From Devosia sp. (GTDB lineage: Bacteria > Pseudomonadota > Alphaproteobacteria > Rhizobiales > Devosiaceae): DNA of 64,000 bases. The translations under genes and the position numbers were made by a program. The notes beneath the pieces were generated by a model. It was not told where the DNA came from. It saw nothing but the letters and a program-made list of their open reading frames with translations, and searched no databases. Below, in pieces: positions 53,624-62,836 of the stretch (position 1 is its first letter; each line of letters begins with the position of its first letter). The DNA is taken from positions 310,001 to 374,000 of the forward strand of contig NZ_JANQAH010000003.1 in NCBI RefSeq assembly GCF_024707125.1, in the 5' to 3' direction.

Positions 53624-55642
53624 ATGGAATCGCATGGTTCCAAAGCTGACGGGACGGCAACGGGCACGCAGCTGCGGCTTTTCGGGCCGCTGACGCTTCT
53701 GCGCGATGGTGCCGTTGTGCCATTGCCTCCCTCGCGCAAGGTGCGCCTCCTGATCGCCTACCTTTCGCTCTCCGCCCACCCGCTATCGCGCGAGCGCCTT
53801 TGCGAGCTCTTCTGGGATGTGCCGAACGACCCGCGGAGCGAATTGCGGTGGTGCCTGAGCAAGCTGCGGGGGCTGCTGGACGAGCCCGGGCGGCTCCGCG
53901 TGCTTACCGATCAGGGCCGGGTCGCTCTCGACCTCGAAGGATATGAGGTCGACGCGCTGCGGGTTCTCGCAGCGGCCGAGACGAGTATGGGGGCGATTTC
54001 TAGCGACGACCTGCAAGCTTTGTTGGCTCTCTTTGGTGGCGACTTTCTGGATGGGATCGCGGCAGAGGGTAGTCCGGACCTGCAGCACTGGCTCGCTGGG
54101 CGGCGCAGCGAGTTCCGCTCGTTGAGGACCACGATCATCGCCGAGATCGGGCGACGCTCCCTGCCCGGCACGCCGGAAGGCCTCGTGGCCGCGCGGGACT
54201 GGCTGGAAAATGCCCCGCACGATGTCAGCGCCCACCAACGCTTCCTCGTGGAGCTGCTCCACCGGCAGATGATCGAGGAGGGCAATCGCCACATTGACGC
54301 GGCAGCGCGCACCTTTGCGGCGGAGAATGTGGATTTTGCCCCGGTTCGAGCCGCATGGGCGGCCATGCGGGGGAACGCAGCGCCAGCCTTCGCGGCAGTC
54401 GTGGAAGCCGGACCGCACGGCCCATCGTCGGGCCTGGCGCAACAGGCGCCGACGCGACGAGCCTCGGTCGCCGTCATGCCTTTTACCGAAGGCCGCCGCG
54501 GCCAGACCGGTCGTGGCGAGCTGGGCAACGCATTGACGCATGATATCATCAGCCAACTCGCCCGATTGCGCAGCCTGTTCGTGATTGCCCGGGGCTCGGT
54601 GTTCGCCATTGCGCAAGAGGAACTCGGCCTGCGCGAAATCGGCGCGCGGCTAGCCGTCGACTATGTGGCGACCGGGCACCTGGAACGCCATGGCGACACG
54701 CTGTCGGTGGCCGTGGAGGTCGCTGAAGCGGCGACCTCACATATTCTCTGGACCGATACGCTGGAGGCGGCCGCCATTGCCCGCATGCCGTTGCTCGACG
54801 ATGTCTGCGACGGGATCGTTTCCTCCATCGCCGCGGAGATCGAGAACGCGGAGCGCAACCGCGCGATGCTGAAGCCGGCTGACTCGCTCGACGCCTGGGA
54901 ATGCTATCATCGCGGCCTCTGGCATATGTACAATTTCACGGCGGAGGAGAACGCTCGGGCGGCAGACTTTTTCCAGCAGTCGATCCGCCTCGACCCGACC
55001 TTCTCACGATCCTGGGCCGGCCTTTCGTTCACGCACTGGCAGAGCGCCTTTCAGCGCTGGGAGGATCGCGACGTCGAGACCCGGCATGCGCTGGAGGCGG
55101 CAGGACGCAGCCTTTTGGGGGACAGCCAGAACCCCGCCGCCCATTGGGCCATGGGCCGCGCCCTGTGGCTCTCCGGCGATGCCGACGAGGCGACGCGGGC
55201 TTTGCAGGAATCGATACATCTCAGCCCCAATTTCGCGCTGGGGCACTACGCCATGGCATTTGTCCAATCGCAGTCGGGTGACCCTGAAATGGCCATCGCC
55301 GCATCCGACCATTCGCGTCTGCTCAGTCCATGCGACCCGCTGCTCTTCGGGATGCTCGGCTCCCGCGCGCTGGCTCTAGTGCGGCTCGGCCGGTACGAGG
55401 AAGCATCGGACTGGAGCCTCAAGGCCGCGGCCCGCCCCAATGCGCATGTGCATATCCTCGCCATCGCTGCCCATTGTCTGGCGCTGGCCGGGCGGCTGGA
55501 AGACGCGCGTGCACATGCTGCGCGGATCCGGCAACAGAGCCCCGGATATGACGTCGAGCATTTTCTCGACACCTTCCGCTTCGATGGCGACGCGCAGGCC
55601 GCCTACAGGAGTGCCGCCAGAATGATCGGCCTCGCATCCTGA
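53624..55642 (+). CDS. SARP-like transcriptional regulator with BTAD, TolB-like and TPR regions
   Basis: A 672-aa putative activator. Residues about 15-110 look like a winged-helix DNA-binding domain (LRLFGPLTLLRDG, then RLLIAYLSLSAHPLSRERLC) followed by a BTAD-type helical bundle to about residue 250. A TolB/CadC-like segment (ASVAVMPFTEGRRGQTGRGE) precedes TPR repeats in the last 250 residues (AWECYHRGLWHMYNF, SPNFALGHYAMAFVQSQSG). The ATG at 53624 has GGAG five bases upstream; a GTG at 53600 is an alternative. The gene is divergent from cysK and its decarboxylase, which suggests direct control. Confidence 0.82.
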   Translation: MESHGSKADGTATGTQLRLFGPLTLLRDGAVVPLPPSRKVRLLIAYLSLSAHPLSRERLCELFWDVPNDPRSELRWCLSKLRGLLDEPGRLRVLTDQGRVALDLEGYEVDALRVLAAAETSMGAISSDDLQALLALFGGDFLDGIAAEGSPDLQHWLAGRRSEFRSLRTTIIAEIGRRSLPGTPEGLVAARDWLENAPHDVSAHQRFLVELLHRQMIEEGNRHIDAAARTFAAENVDFAPVRAAWAAMRGNAAPAFAAVVEAGPHGPSSGLAQQAPTRRASVAVMPFTEGRRGQTGRGELGNALTHDIISQLARLRSLFVIARGSVFAIAQEELGLREIGARLAVDYVATGHLERHGDTLSVAVEVAEAATSHILWTDTLEAAAIARMPLLDDVCDGIVSSIAAEIENAERNRAMLKPADSLDAWECYHRGLWHMYNFTAEENARAADFFQQSIRLDPTFSRSWAGLSFTHWQSAFQRWEDRDVETRHALEAAGRSLLGDSQNPAAHWAMGRALWLSGDADEATRALQESIHLSPNFALGHYAMAFVQSQSGDPEMAIAASDHSRLLSPCDPLLFGMLGSRALALVRLGRYEEASDWSLKAAARPNAHVHILAIAAHCLALAGRLEDARAHAARIRQQSPGYDVEHFLDTFRFDGDAQAAYRSAARMIGLAS

Positions 55643-55675
55643 ACGAGCACCACTGCGAGGGCCACTCCGGCTTGC

Positions 55676-57253
55676 TTAGCGCGTAACGCTGGCCGGGGCG
55701 GCAGCGACGGCTGCCAGAGCGGCCTCCTCCGCGTCGATTTCGGCCTTGGGTTCCTGACGCAACGAATTTGCCAGGGGCAGTTCTTCGACGATGAAGGTCA
55801 GGGCGAAAGCAACGAAGGCGGCGGCAGCGGCGGCAAAGAAGATCGGGTGCAATGAGGACGCGAAGGCTTCGAGCACCGGGCCACGCAGATTTTCGGGAAG
55901 GCTCGCCGCCATTGTCGGCGACACACCGTGGGCGGCCTGACCTTCTGGAAGGAGGCTGCCGAGGCGCGACGCGAGGCCCGAGGAGAAGATCGCGCCAAAC
56001 ACCGAAATGCCGATGGAGCCGCCGATCTGCCGGAACAAGGTCGTGCCCGCCGTGGCGACGCCGACCAGATTGCGCGGCACGGCATTCTGCGTGGCGGTGA
56101 CGCTGACGCTATTGACCGGGCCGATGCCGACGCCGACGAGGAACATATAGATCGCGATCTGCCAGGACGGCGTATCGAGTTGCATGAAGGCGAGCAGCAG
56201 GAGACCGATGGTCAGCACGAAGGTCGAGAGGCGCGGCAGGATGCGGTACTTGCCCATGCGCGTCATGGCAAAGCCCGAGAGCATGGAAGCGCCGATCATG
56301 CCGATCATCATGGGGACGAGCTGCATGGCGGAATCAGTGGGCGAAACGCCCTTGGCGAGCTGCAGATACATCGGGATGAAGGTGATCGACCCGAACATGG
56401 CGATGCCAACCAGGAAGCCGATAGAATTGAACACGGCAAAGGTGTTGTTGCGGAACAGGGTCAGCGGCAGCACGGGCTCGGCGGCGCGGCTTTCGACATA
56501 GAGGAAGGCGCCGAGTGCCGCGATGGCGAGAACGGCGAGGCCGATGATCTCCACGGACATCCAGGCCCAGGTGTTGCCGCCGAGCGAGGTGGCCAGCACG
56601 ATCGAGGTGAGGCTAGCCGAGAGCAACACGAAGCCGAGATAGTCGATGCTGTGGGCGACACGTTCGGCACGCGGCTTCAGCACGAAGGTGATGACAGCGA
56701 GCGCGACGAGGCCGACGGGCAGGTTGATGAGGAAAATCCACTGCCAGGAAAAGTGCTCGACGATGACGCCGCCGAGAAGCGGGCCGGCAATGGTGGACAC
56801 ACCAAACACGGCGCTGAAAATGCCCTGAATCTTGCCGCGCTGGCGCGGCGGAATGACGTCGGCCACCACGGTCATGGCGACGACCATGAGACCGCCACCG
56901 CCAAGCCCCTGCACGGCGCGCGCGACGATGAGCATGGTCATGGAATTGGCCATGGCCGACAGGATGGAGCCGCAGACAAAGATGATGATGGCAGCCTGCA
57001 GCACGATCTTGCGGCCGAAAAGATCGCCCAGCTTCCCATAAATGGGCGCGACGACGGTAGAACTGAGGAGATAGGCGATGACCACCCAGGTCAGGTGGTC
57101 GAGGCCGCCGAGCTGGCCGACAATGGTGGGAAGGGCTGCAGAAACGATGGTTTGGCCAAGGGAGGCCAGGAGAAGCGTGACGGCGACGGCACCGATGATC
57201 AGCTTGACGGACTGATCCTGCGGCGCTTCGGCCGGTTGAATGGGTTGTGACAT
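55676..57253 (-). CDS. MFS transporter, DHA2/EmrB-QacA type drug efflux
   Basis: Inner-membrane proton antiporter of 525 aa with about 14 hydrophobic helices and the DHA2 signature GKLGDLFGRKIVLQAA, then RAVQGLGGGGLMVVAM. The ATG at 57253 gives an N-terminus (MSQPIQPAEAP) before the first helix; an in-frame start at 57340 would run into the operator. It is divergent from the MarR gene, with a TTGACA -35 at 57351-57346 inside a perfect inverted repeat, so MarR repression is likely. Export of a toxic compound, possibly a phenolic, is typical. Confidence 0.91.
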   Translation of the reverse strand: MSQPIQPAEAPQDQSVKLIIGAVAVTLLLASLGQTIVSAALPTIVGQLGGLDHLTWVVIAYLLSSTVVAPIYGKLGDLFGRKIVLQAAIIIFVCGSILSAMANSMTMLIVARAVQGLGGGGLMVVAMTVVADVIPPRQRGKIQGIFSAVFGVSTIAGPLLGGVIVEHFSWQWIFLINLPVGLVALAVITFVLKPRAERVAHSIDYLGFVLLSASLTSIVLATSLGGNTWAWMSVEIIGLAVLAIAALGAFLYVESRAAEPVLPLTLFRNNTFAVFNSIGFLVGIAMFGSITFIPMYLQLAKGVSPTDSAMQLVPMMIGMIGASMLSGFAMTRMGKYRILPRLSTFVLTIGLLLLAFMQLDTPSWQIAIYMFLVGVGIGPVNSVSVTATQNAVPRNLVGVATAGTTLFRQIGGSIGISVFGAIFSSGLASRLGSLLPEGQAAHGVSPTMAASLPENLRGPVLEAFASSLHPIFFAAAAAAFVAFALTFIVEELPLANSLRQEPKAEIDAEEAALAAVAAAPASVTR

Positions 57254-57336
57254 TGGGGCAATCCTCAAAATAGAGAGGACCGGCGCCCGGCGTCGGCCCT
57301 TGCGAAATGAATTCTGAAGGCATAAATGTGCTGGAC

Positions 57337-57365
57337 GCAATTACATGTCAATAGCATGTAATTGC
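57337..57365. promoter_or_regulatory. Perfect inverted repeat, probable MarR operator
   Basis: GCAATTACATG (57337-57347) and CATGTAATTGC (57355-57365) are exact inverted arms around a TCAATAG spacer, the size and form of MarR sites. It lies between the divergent efflux and marR genes and covers the TTGACA (57351-57346, minus strand) that is a likely -35 for the efflux gene. Confidence 0.8.
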
Positions 57366-57394
57366 CTGAAGCATGCAAAACTGCGGGGGCTGCC

Positions 57395-58003
57395 ATGCCA
57401 CTGAGCGACAAGAGCGAGATGAATGCCGTGATTTTGCGAGCCGGACTCGACCCCGACACGGCCGAGGCCATGCTGGAAATCGACATGCTGATGCAGAAAT
57501 GGCGCCGGCGGGCGCAGAAGCGCGAGCTGGGCACAAGGGCTCTGGCGCATCTCAAGATCGCGCTCGATCTGGCGCAGTTCGACGTGCTCATTGCCATCGA
57601 GGGCCCGACGGAGCCCGGCGAAAGCAAGGGCGAGACCATGGTCGCCACCGTCGCCGAGCGGCTCAATATCGACCCTTCCCGGGCCAGCCGAGTGGTGGGC
57701 GACCTGGTGGACCAGGGCTATGCCCGCCGTGCCGTGAGCCAGGCGGATGCGCGGCGCACCATTCTCGAACTGACCGAGCGTGGCCGGGCGGTGATCGAGG
57801 CCGTGCGCGCCTACAAATTCCTGATCATGGGCGATTTTCTCTCCGAATGGAGCGCAGCGGACCTGGCTGCCTTCGTACCGCTGCTCAAGCGTTTTGGCAC
57901 CTGGATGGACGGCATCGATCCGGCCTCGGAAAAGCACGCAGCCGAAATCGCGGCGCTGGCCGAGGGGATCGCGCGGGCGGGAACGCAGACGGAGCCGGCC
58001 TGA
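57395..58003 (+). CDS. MarR family transcriptional regulator
   Basis: Winged-helix regulator of 202 aa. The DNA-recognition segment is VAERLNIDPSRASRVVGDLV, followed by the wing QADARRTILELTERGRAV; both are typical MarR. The N-terminal helices (QKWRRRAQKRELGTRALAHL) form the dimerisation region. I use the ATG at 57395, with GGGGG upstream. An in-frame start at 57362 lies inside the operator. It is divergent from the EmrB-type pump and probably represses it by binding the inverted repeat at 57337. The ligand is unknown. Confidence 0.87.
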   Translation: MPLSDKSEMNAVILRAGLDPDTAEAMLEIDMLMQKWRRRAQKRELGTRALAHLKIALDLAQFDVLIAIEGPTEPGESKGETMVATVAERLNIDPSRASRVVGDLVDQGYARRAVSQADARRTILELTERGRAVIEAVRAYKFLIMGDFLSEWSAADLAAFVPLLKRFGTWMDGIDPASEKHAAEIAALAEGIARAGTQTEPA

Positions 58004-58025
58004 GGAACTAGGTTGTCAGGACCAG

Positions 58026-58352
58026 CTAGTGCGTCTGCACGTTGTATTCGGCCACGGCCTCGCCGGAAACCGGGTCGGTGACGCCGAGATCGCCGCCAAG
58101 ATCCTCGAGCATGGATCGCATGCCGTCGAGCGACTTGATCATCGCGGGGCGCGCCTTGACGATGCTGTCAAAGGCATCCCACTCGCCGACGATGCAGAAG
58201 GCGCGGTCCCCGGTCTTGATGAGACTGAAGCGGCGCATGCCGGCGGCCTTGAACTCTTCTCCGACCGATTGCAGCAAGGCGTCATGATGGGCAATCAGGG
58301 CGTCTTCGGAACCGGGTTTTACCCGGACACGCACGATATTATAGGCCGTCAT
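58026..58352 (-). CDS. Antibiotic biosynthesis monooxygenase (ABM) domain protein
   Basis: Ferredoxin-fold ABM-type protein of 108 aa (YNIVRVRVKPGSEDALIAHH, then CIVGEWDAFDSI). ABM proteins are small oxygenases, haem-degrading enzymes or quinone-related enzymes, so the function stays open. The ATG at 58352 begins the fold; an in-frame start at 58385 adds 11 residues. It is a single gene, convergent with marR 22 bases away. Confidence 0.8.
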   Translation of the reverse strand: MTAYNIVRVRVKPGSEDALIAHHDALLQSVGEEFKAAGMRRFSLIKTGDRAFCIVGEWDAFDSIVKARPAMIKSLDGMRSMLEDLGGDLGVTDPVSGEAVAEYNVQTH

Positions 58353-58518
58353 CGAGGGCCTCCCATGTTGGCCGCCCAAGCCCACGGGACCTGACGCGGA
58401 GTTTTCATTCTACTCCTCTGAAAGGGCCTATCACAGCGGATTTCAGGCTATCGAAATCGATTTCGATGGACGGATTGCGGCGCTGGCGTTAGGTCTTGCC
58501 GCTCTCTGGGAGGGGACT

Positions 58519-59736
58519 ATGACTGCGAGACCACGCCTGCCGGTGACGGCACTGCTCGGAACGAACATGTTCTTTTCGGGCGTCACCTATGCCGCCACCA
58601 TGCCCTATGCCTCGCTGGTGGGCGTCGACACGCTGGGCATGTCGCCGGGCTGGTTTGCCTCGGTGATGAGCGTGGGCGCGGTGCTGGGCACTTTTGTCTC
58701 GCTGGGGCTGGGCTATATTTCGGACAAGCTGCCCGACCGGCGTTTGCTGGTGCTGATCACGGCTCTTGCGGGCGTTATCGGCCATGGGATGATCTATCTC
58801 TGGCCGACGCAGTTGAGCTTCATGCTGGCCATGGCCGTGGTGATGCCTTTGGCCGGCGCCTGCTACGGGCAGTGCTTTGCCTATGTCCGCGTCTACTATG
58901 TGCGGCACATGCCGGCGCGGGCCGATTTCATGGTGACGGCATTGCGCACCGTGTTCACGCTGGCCTGGATCATCGTGCCGCCCGTTGCCGGTTGGGTGGC
59001 GGCAAAGTTCAGCATTTTCAACGTCTTCCTGATGTCGTCGCTGAGCTATGCCGTAATGGGCGGTATTTTTGCGCTGCTGATTTCGGACAAGGCGACGGCC
59101 GTGCAGATGCCGACGCCGGTGCGAGCGGAAGGTGCGTCACTGCTCTCGACTTTCGCCCTGCCCCTCGGCACGCTGGCGGGATTACTGGGCCTCATCGTGA
59201 TGACAGCCGCGATGCGCATCCTCACCTTTACGGTGTCGCTGTTCATCGTCACCGATCTTGGCGGGACTGTTACCGATGTGGGCTTTTATGCCGGGATCAC
59301 CGCGGCCGTCGAAGCGCCTTGCATGCTGCTGCTGGCCTATCTCACGACCAAATTGAGCAAGGAAACGCTGCTGGCTGCGGCGGGGATCGTCATGGCTATC
59401 TTCATCGGGCTCGCCAGTATTTTAACAAGCATGACAGCACTTTACTGGTTGCTCATTCTCAACGGGCTCGGTACGGCGGCGCTGATGAGCGTCAACATCC
59501 CCTATCTGCAGGATGCCATCAAAGGACGGGTGGGGCTTTCCACCTCGCTCATGGATGTCGTGGCGATTGCCGCCAACCTTTTGGGTGCGACGGCCTTTGG
59601 CTTGCTGACATCGGGCGGGAACTATCGCTTTGCGCTGATGGTGGCGGCAGGGGTTTCCGTTGCCGGCGCCGCGATCATGGCATTTGGGAATATGTCGCGC
59701 TTGGGCGAACTGCGGCAGGTCGAGCAGGCCGGATAG
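58519..59736 (+). CDS. MFS transporter (SetA-like sugar efflux group)
   Basis: Twelve-helix MFS protein of 405 aa. YVRVYYVRHMPARADFMVTALRTVFTLAW in the central region, followed by a conserved Pro-rich helix, resembles sugar-efflux transporters of the SET family. The N-terminal FSGVTYAATMPYASLVGV is the first helix. GGGAGGGGACT precedes the ATG. Substrate is likely a sugar or related polar metabolite but not assigned. A rho-independent terminator follows at 59757. Confidence 0.85.
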   Translation: MTARPRLPVTALLGTNMFFSGVTYAATMPYASLVGVDTLGMSPGWFASVMSVGAVLGTFVSLGLGYISDKLPDRRLLVLITALAGVIGHGMIYLWPTQLSFMLAMAVVMPLAGACYGQCFAYVRVYYVRHMPARADFMVTALRTVFTLAWIIVPPVAGWVAAKFSIFNVFLMSSLSYAVMGGIFALLISDKATAVQMPTPVRAEGASLLSTFALPLGTLAGLLGLIVMTAAMRILTFTVSLFIVTDLGGTVTDVGFYAGITAAVEAPCMLLLAYLTTKLSKETLLAAAGIVMAIFIGLASILTSMTALYWLLILNGLGTAALMSVNIPYLQDAIKGRVGLSTSLMDVVAIAANLLGATAFGLLTSGGNYRFALMVAAGVSVAGAAIMAFGNMSRLGELRQVEQAG

Positions 59737-59756
59737 CGTTTTTGACCAGAGTGTAG

Positions 59757-59786
59757 ATCCCCGCCCGAAGGCGGGGATAGATTTTT
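59757..59786. terminator. Rho-independent terminator
   Basis: Perfect 9-bp stem ATCCCCGCC (59757-59765) with GGCGGGGAT (59770-59778), CGAA loop, then AGATTTTTG. It lies between the convergent MFS and helicase genes. Confidence 0.82.
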
Positions 59787-59792
59787 GCGCTG

Positions 59793-61688
59793 TCAGTCGT
59801 GAGCGCGCGGCTTCTTGTGATCCTTGGACTTGGGCTTGGGTGCACCCTCACCGGCCGCCTTGGACCATTTTGGCTTACCCTTGTTCTTGTCGAAGGGCTT
59901 GCCTTCCTTTGGTTTGAAGGACTTAGCAGGGCGAACAGACACGTCTGCCGAGACGGTAAAATCATCCGGGCGGAGATTTCCGGAGCCATAGCGCTGCTTG
60001 CGATCGGCGCGTTCCGGGCGGGGCGCGCTGGGATCATAGGCAACCGGCGGGCCGGGCGGACGGCGCTTGGACTGCGGCTTTTGCTCGGTCGGACTGTCGA
60101 TGGCGGAGATGTAGACGCCCTTTTCGCCGGTGCCGTTCTTGCCGACGCTCTTGAGGAAACTATCCACCTTATCCGCGGCGACTTCGAAGATGGTTTCGGT
60201 GTCGAAAATGCGGATGGAACCGATGGCGCCCTTGGTGACGCCGCCGGCCTTGCAGATCATGGGCAAAAGCCAGCGTGGCTCGGCTCTTTGCTTGCGGCCG
60301 ACCGTGACCTTGAACCAGGTGCCGCCGGCAAAGGCTTCGCGGGTGCGCGGTTCGCGCTTGTCGAAATCGGTGACGAGCGTTGCCGAGATATCCTCGGGGA
60401 TCGGACGGGCGGTGAGCTGCAGGCGGAGGTAGGCCGCAGCCAGGGCTTCCGGTTCCCATTTGGCTAGCAGACTGTCCACACTTGGACGCTCATCATCGGT
60501 GATTACGTCACTCAAAAGCGAATTGGTGAGAATCGACTCGCGGTAGCGCGCGTCGATGGCCTCGGCGGTCGGCGGCGCGATGTTTTCGGCTTCGATTTTC
60601 GCGGTGCGCAGGATCGACTGGGCGACACGACGGCGATGGGTCGGGGAGATGACGACGCAGGTGCCCTTGCGACCGGCGCGACCGGTACGGCCGGAACGGT
60701 GGAGAAGGGTCTCGGCATTCATCGGCAGTTCGGCATGGATGACGAGGTCGAGATTGGGCAGATCGATGCCGCGGGCGGCGACGTCGGTGGCGACGCAGAT
60801 GCGGGCGCGGCCATCGCGCATGGCCTGGAGGGCATTGGTGCGCTCGGCCTGGCTGAGTTCGCCCGAGAGGGTGACGACGTCGAAGCCGCGGTTTTGGAGG
60901 CGGGCAGAGAGATGCTTTACCGCTTCGCGGGTCGAGGCGAAAACAATGGTATTGGTGCTTTCGTACCAGAGGAGCGTATTGATGACGGCGTTTTCACGCT
61001 CGTCGGCCGGCACGGTCATCAACTTGTATTCGATGTCGGCGTGCTGCTCGCCCGAAGAGGTGGCGGTGATGCGCAGGGCATTGCGCTGGAAGGTCTCGGC
61101 GAGCTTCGCGATGGGCTTGGCAACGGTTGCCGAGAACAGCAGGGTGCGGCGTTCCTCGGGGGCGGTTTCGAGGATGAATTCGAGATCTTCGCGGAAGCCG
61201 AGATCGAGCATTTCGTCGGCTTCGTCGAGGACGACGGCGCGGAGCGAGGACATGTCGAGGGCGCCGCGGGTGATGTGATCGCGGAGGCGACCTGGGGTGC
61301 CGACGACGATGTGGGCGCCGTGCTGGAGGGCGCGGCGCTCGGTGCGCGCGTCCATGCCGCCGACGCAGGAGACGATGCGGGCGCCCATCTGGGCATAGAG
61401 CCATTCGAGTTCGCGCTGCACCTGCATGGCGAGTTCGCGGGTCGGGGCGATGACGAGGGCCAGCGGCACTTCGGCGCGGGGGAGAATTTCAGCGCCGCCG
61501 AGAATGGTTGGCGCGATGGCCATGCCGAAGGCGACGGTCTTGCCCGAGCCGGTCTGGGCGGAGACCAGCAGATCGCGGCCGTCGGCTTCGTCTTCGATGA
61601 CGGCGGACTGAACCGGGGTGAGGTTTTCATAGCCCTTGGCTGCGAGGGTCGCGGCGATCGGGGCAAAGATGTTTTCAGGCAGGGACAT
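59793..61688 (-). CDS. DEAD-box RNA helicase with DbpA-type RNA-binding domain
   Basis: ATP-dependent RNA helicase of 631 aa. Motif I AQTGSGKT, Ia PTRELAMQ, II LDEADEML, III SAT, V ATDVAARGIDLP and VI HRSGRTGRAGRKG are all present. Residues about 480-550 form a DbpA-like RNA-binding domain (TWFKVTVGRKQRAEPRWLLP), and the last 70 residues are a Lys/Pro-rich basic tail. This is the CsdA/DbpA-type architecture of helicases in ribosome assembly or cold response. I start at the ATG at 61688; the longer in-frame start at 61844 crosses into the upstream terminator. Confidence 0.92.
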   Translation of the reverse strand: MSLPENIFAPIAATLAAKGYENLTPVQSAVIEDEADGRDLLVSAQTGSGKTVAFGMAIAPTILGGAEILPRAEVPLALVIAPTRELAMQVQRELEWLYAQMGARIVSCVGGMDARTERRALQHGAHIVVGTPGRLRDHITRGALDMSSLRAVVLDEADEMLDLGFREDLEFILETAPEERRTLLFSATVAKPIAKLAETFQRNALRITATSSGEQHADIEYKLMTVPADERENAVINTLLWYESTNTIVFASTREAVKHLSARLQNRGFDVVTLSGELSQAERTNALQAMRDGRARICVATDVAARGIDLPNLDLVIHAELPMNAETLLHRSGRTGRAGRKGTCVVISPTHRRRVAQSILRTAKIEAENIAPPTAEAIDARYRESILTNSLLSDVITDDERPSVDSLLAKWEPEALAAAYLRLQLTARPIPEDISATLVTDFDKREPRTREAFAGGTWFKVTVGRKQRAEPRWLLPMICKAGGVTKGAIGSIRIFDTETIFEVAADKVDSFLKSVGKNGTGEKGVYISAIDSPTEQKPQSKRRPPGPPVAYDPSAPRPERADRKQRYGSGNLRPDDFTVSADVSVRPAKSFKPKEGKPFDKNKGKPKWSKAAGEGAPKPKSKDHKKPRAHD

Positions 61689-61850
61689 AAAGGGGCTTTC
61701 GTAAAGCGGAATAGCCCCGGTGAGCGCGATGTCCATTCCCAAGAGGCGGGGCATCTTCGCTGGCAGAAGGGCTTTTGTGGCGCCGGGTTCCCCACCATTT
61801 CGGGGAGCGTCGTCGGTCTTGTCTGTGCATTCTAGCACAAACAAGCAAAA

Positions 61851-61872
61851 AGGCCGCCCGGCTGGGCGGCCT
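61851..61872 (-). terminator. Rho-independent terminator downstream of ndk/tautomerase
   Basis: Nine-bp stem AGGCCGCCC (61851-61859) with GGGCGGCCT (61864-61872), followed on the minus strand by TTTTTGC. It ends the ndk-tautomerase transcript before the helicase gene. Confidence 0.85.
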
Positions 61873-61991
61873 GATTTTGGTGCTGTCTATCGTCCGGGCC
61901 CTTCCCGCGCAATGCTCGGGACTGCATGAGGGGCAAGGCCCCTAAGCATGGCTCGGCCGTAGCAGCGCGATCGGGCTAAGCCCGAGGCTGA

Positions 61992-62198
61992 CTATTCCTT
62001 CGGCTGCTTGCGCAGCTCGGAGACCGGCTTGCCCTTGAAACCCCAGTTTTCAAGCGGCACTTCGTCGATGACGACGAAAGTGCTCTCGGGTTTCTTGTTG
62101 AGCACGCGGACCATAATCTCCGTAATGCCCGCGATCACTTCGGCCTTTTGTTCGGCAGTGACACCGTCGTCGAGGATGCGGACATTGACGTAGGGCAT
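61992..62198 (-). CDS. 4-oxalocrotonate tautomerase family protein
   Basis: Small 68-aa tautomerase with MPYVNVRI, giving the catalytic Pro1 after Met removal, and the usual beta-alpha-beta unit (VTAEQKAEVIAGITEIM, FVVIDEVPLENWG). Relatives catalyse keto-enol tautomerisation in aromatic degradation, or have an unknown role such as PptA. It starts at the ATG at 62198, just one base after the ndk stop, so the two are co-transcribed, ndk first. Confidence 0.85.
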   Translation of the reverse strand: MPYVNVRILDDGVTAEQKAEVIAGITEIMVRVLNKKPESTFVVIDEVPLENWGFKGKPVSELRKQPKE

Positions 62199-62199
62199 G

Positions 62200-62622
62200 T
62201 TAGCCGACCAGTTCTTCGTCGCTGAAGAAGTACTTGATTTCCTGGGCTGCGGTTTCGGGAGCATCCGAACCGTGGACCGAGTTTTCGCCGACGGAGAGGG
62301 CGAATTCCTTGCGGATGGTGCCGTCAGCAGCGTTGGCCGGGTTGGTGGCGCCCATGATTTCGCGGTTCTTGAGGATTGCGCCTTCGCCTTCGAGGACCTG
62401 GACGACAACCGGGGAAGCGATCATCTGCTCGACGAGTTCGCCGAAGAAGGGGCGTTCCTTGTGAACAGCGTAAAAGCCTTCGGCCTGTGCGCGGGTCATG
62501 TGGATCTTCTTGAGGGCGATCGGACGCAGACCGGCTTCTTCGAACTTGGTCAGGATCTTGCCGATGAGGTTACGACGGACGGCATCGGGCTTGATGATGG
62601 AGAAGGTGCGTTCAATCGCCAT
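62200..62622 (-). CDS. ndk: Nucleoside-diphosphate kinase
   Basis: Balances NTP pools by moving phosphate from ATP to NDPs via a phosphohistidine. It is 140 aa, the exact family length. [11 protein letters not shown] with the ATP-contacting Lys, the [18 protein letters not shown] loop and [12 protein letters not shown] with the active-site His are all present. Housekeeping enzyme of the cytoplasm. Confidence 0.97.
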   Translation of the reverse strand: MAIERTFSIIKPDAVRRNLIGKILTKFEEAGLRPIALKKIHMTRAQAEGFYAVHKERPFFGELVEQMIASPVVVQVLEGEGAILKNREIMGATNPANAADGTIRKEFALSVGENSVHGSDAPETAAQEIKYFFSDEELVG

Positions 62623-62836
62623 GGCGAGAAAATCCTGATTGGGTTTGGAAAGGTGGCGCCTTTTAGCGGGAGAGTTTGACGGAGGCAAGACGGGGTGTTT
62701 TCTCGGGTTTATTCTCTCGGCTTCTACCACCATGTGGTGGAGGAGGCGAAGCGGGTGGTGGCGGCTGGGTTTGGCCATACTGACACGATCAGACGTTACG
62801 GTTGGGGATGGTGCTTCCATCAACAGGAGAACTGCC

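Noticed and set aside
55928..57250. A 440-codon plus-strand open frame
   Set aside because: Reverse shadow of the 14-helix efflux gene; low-complexity polar sequence.
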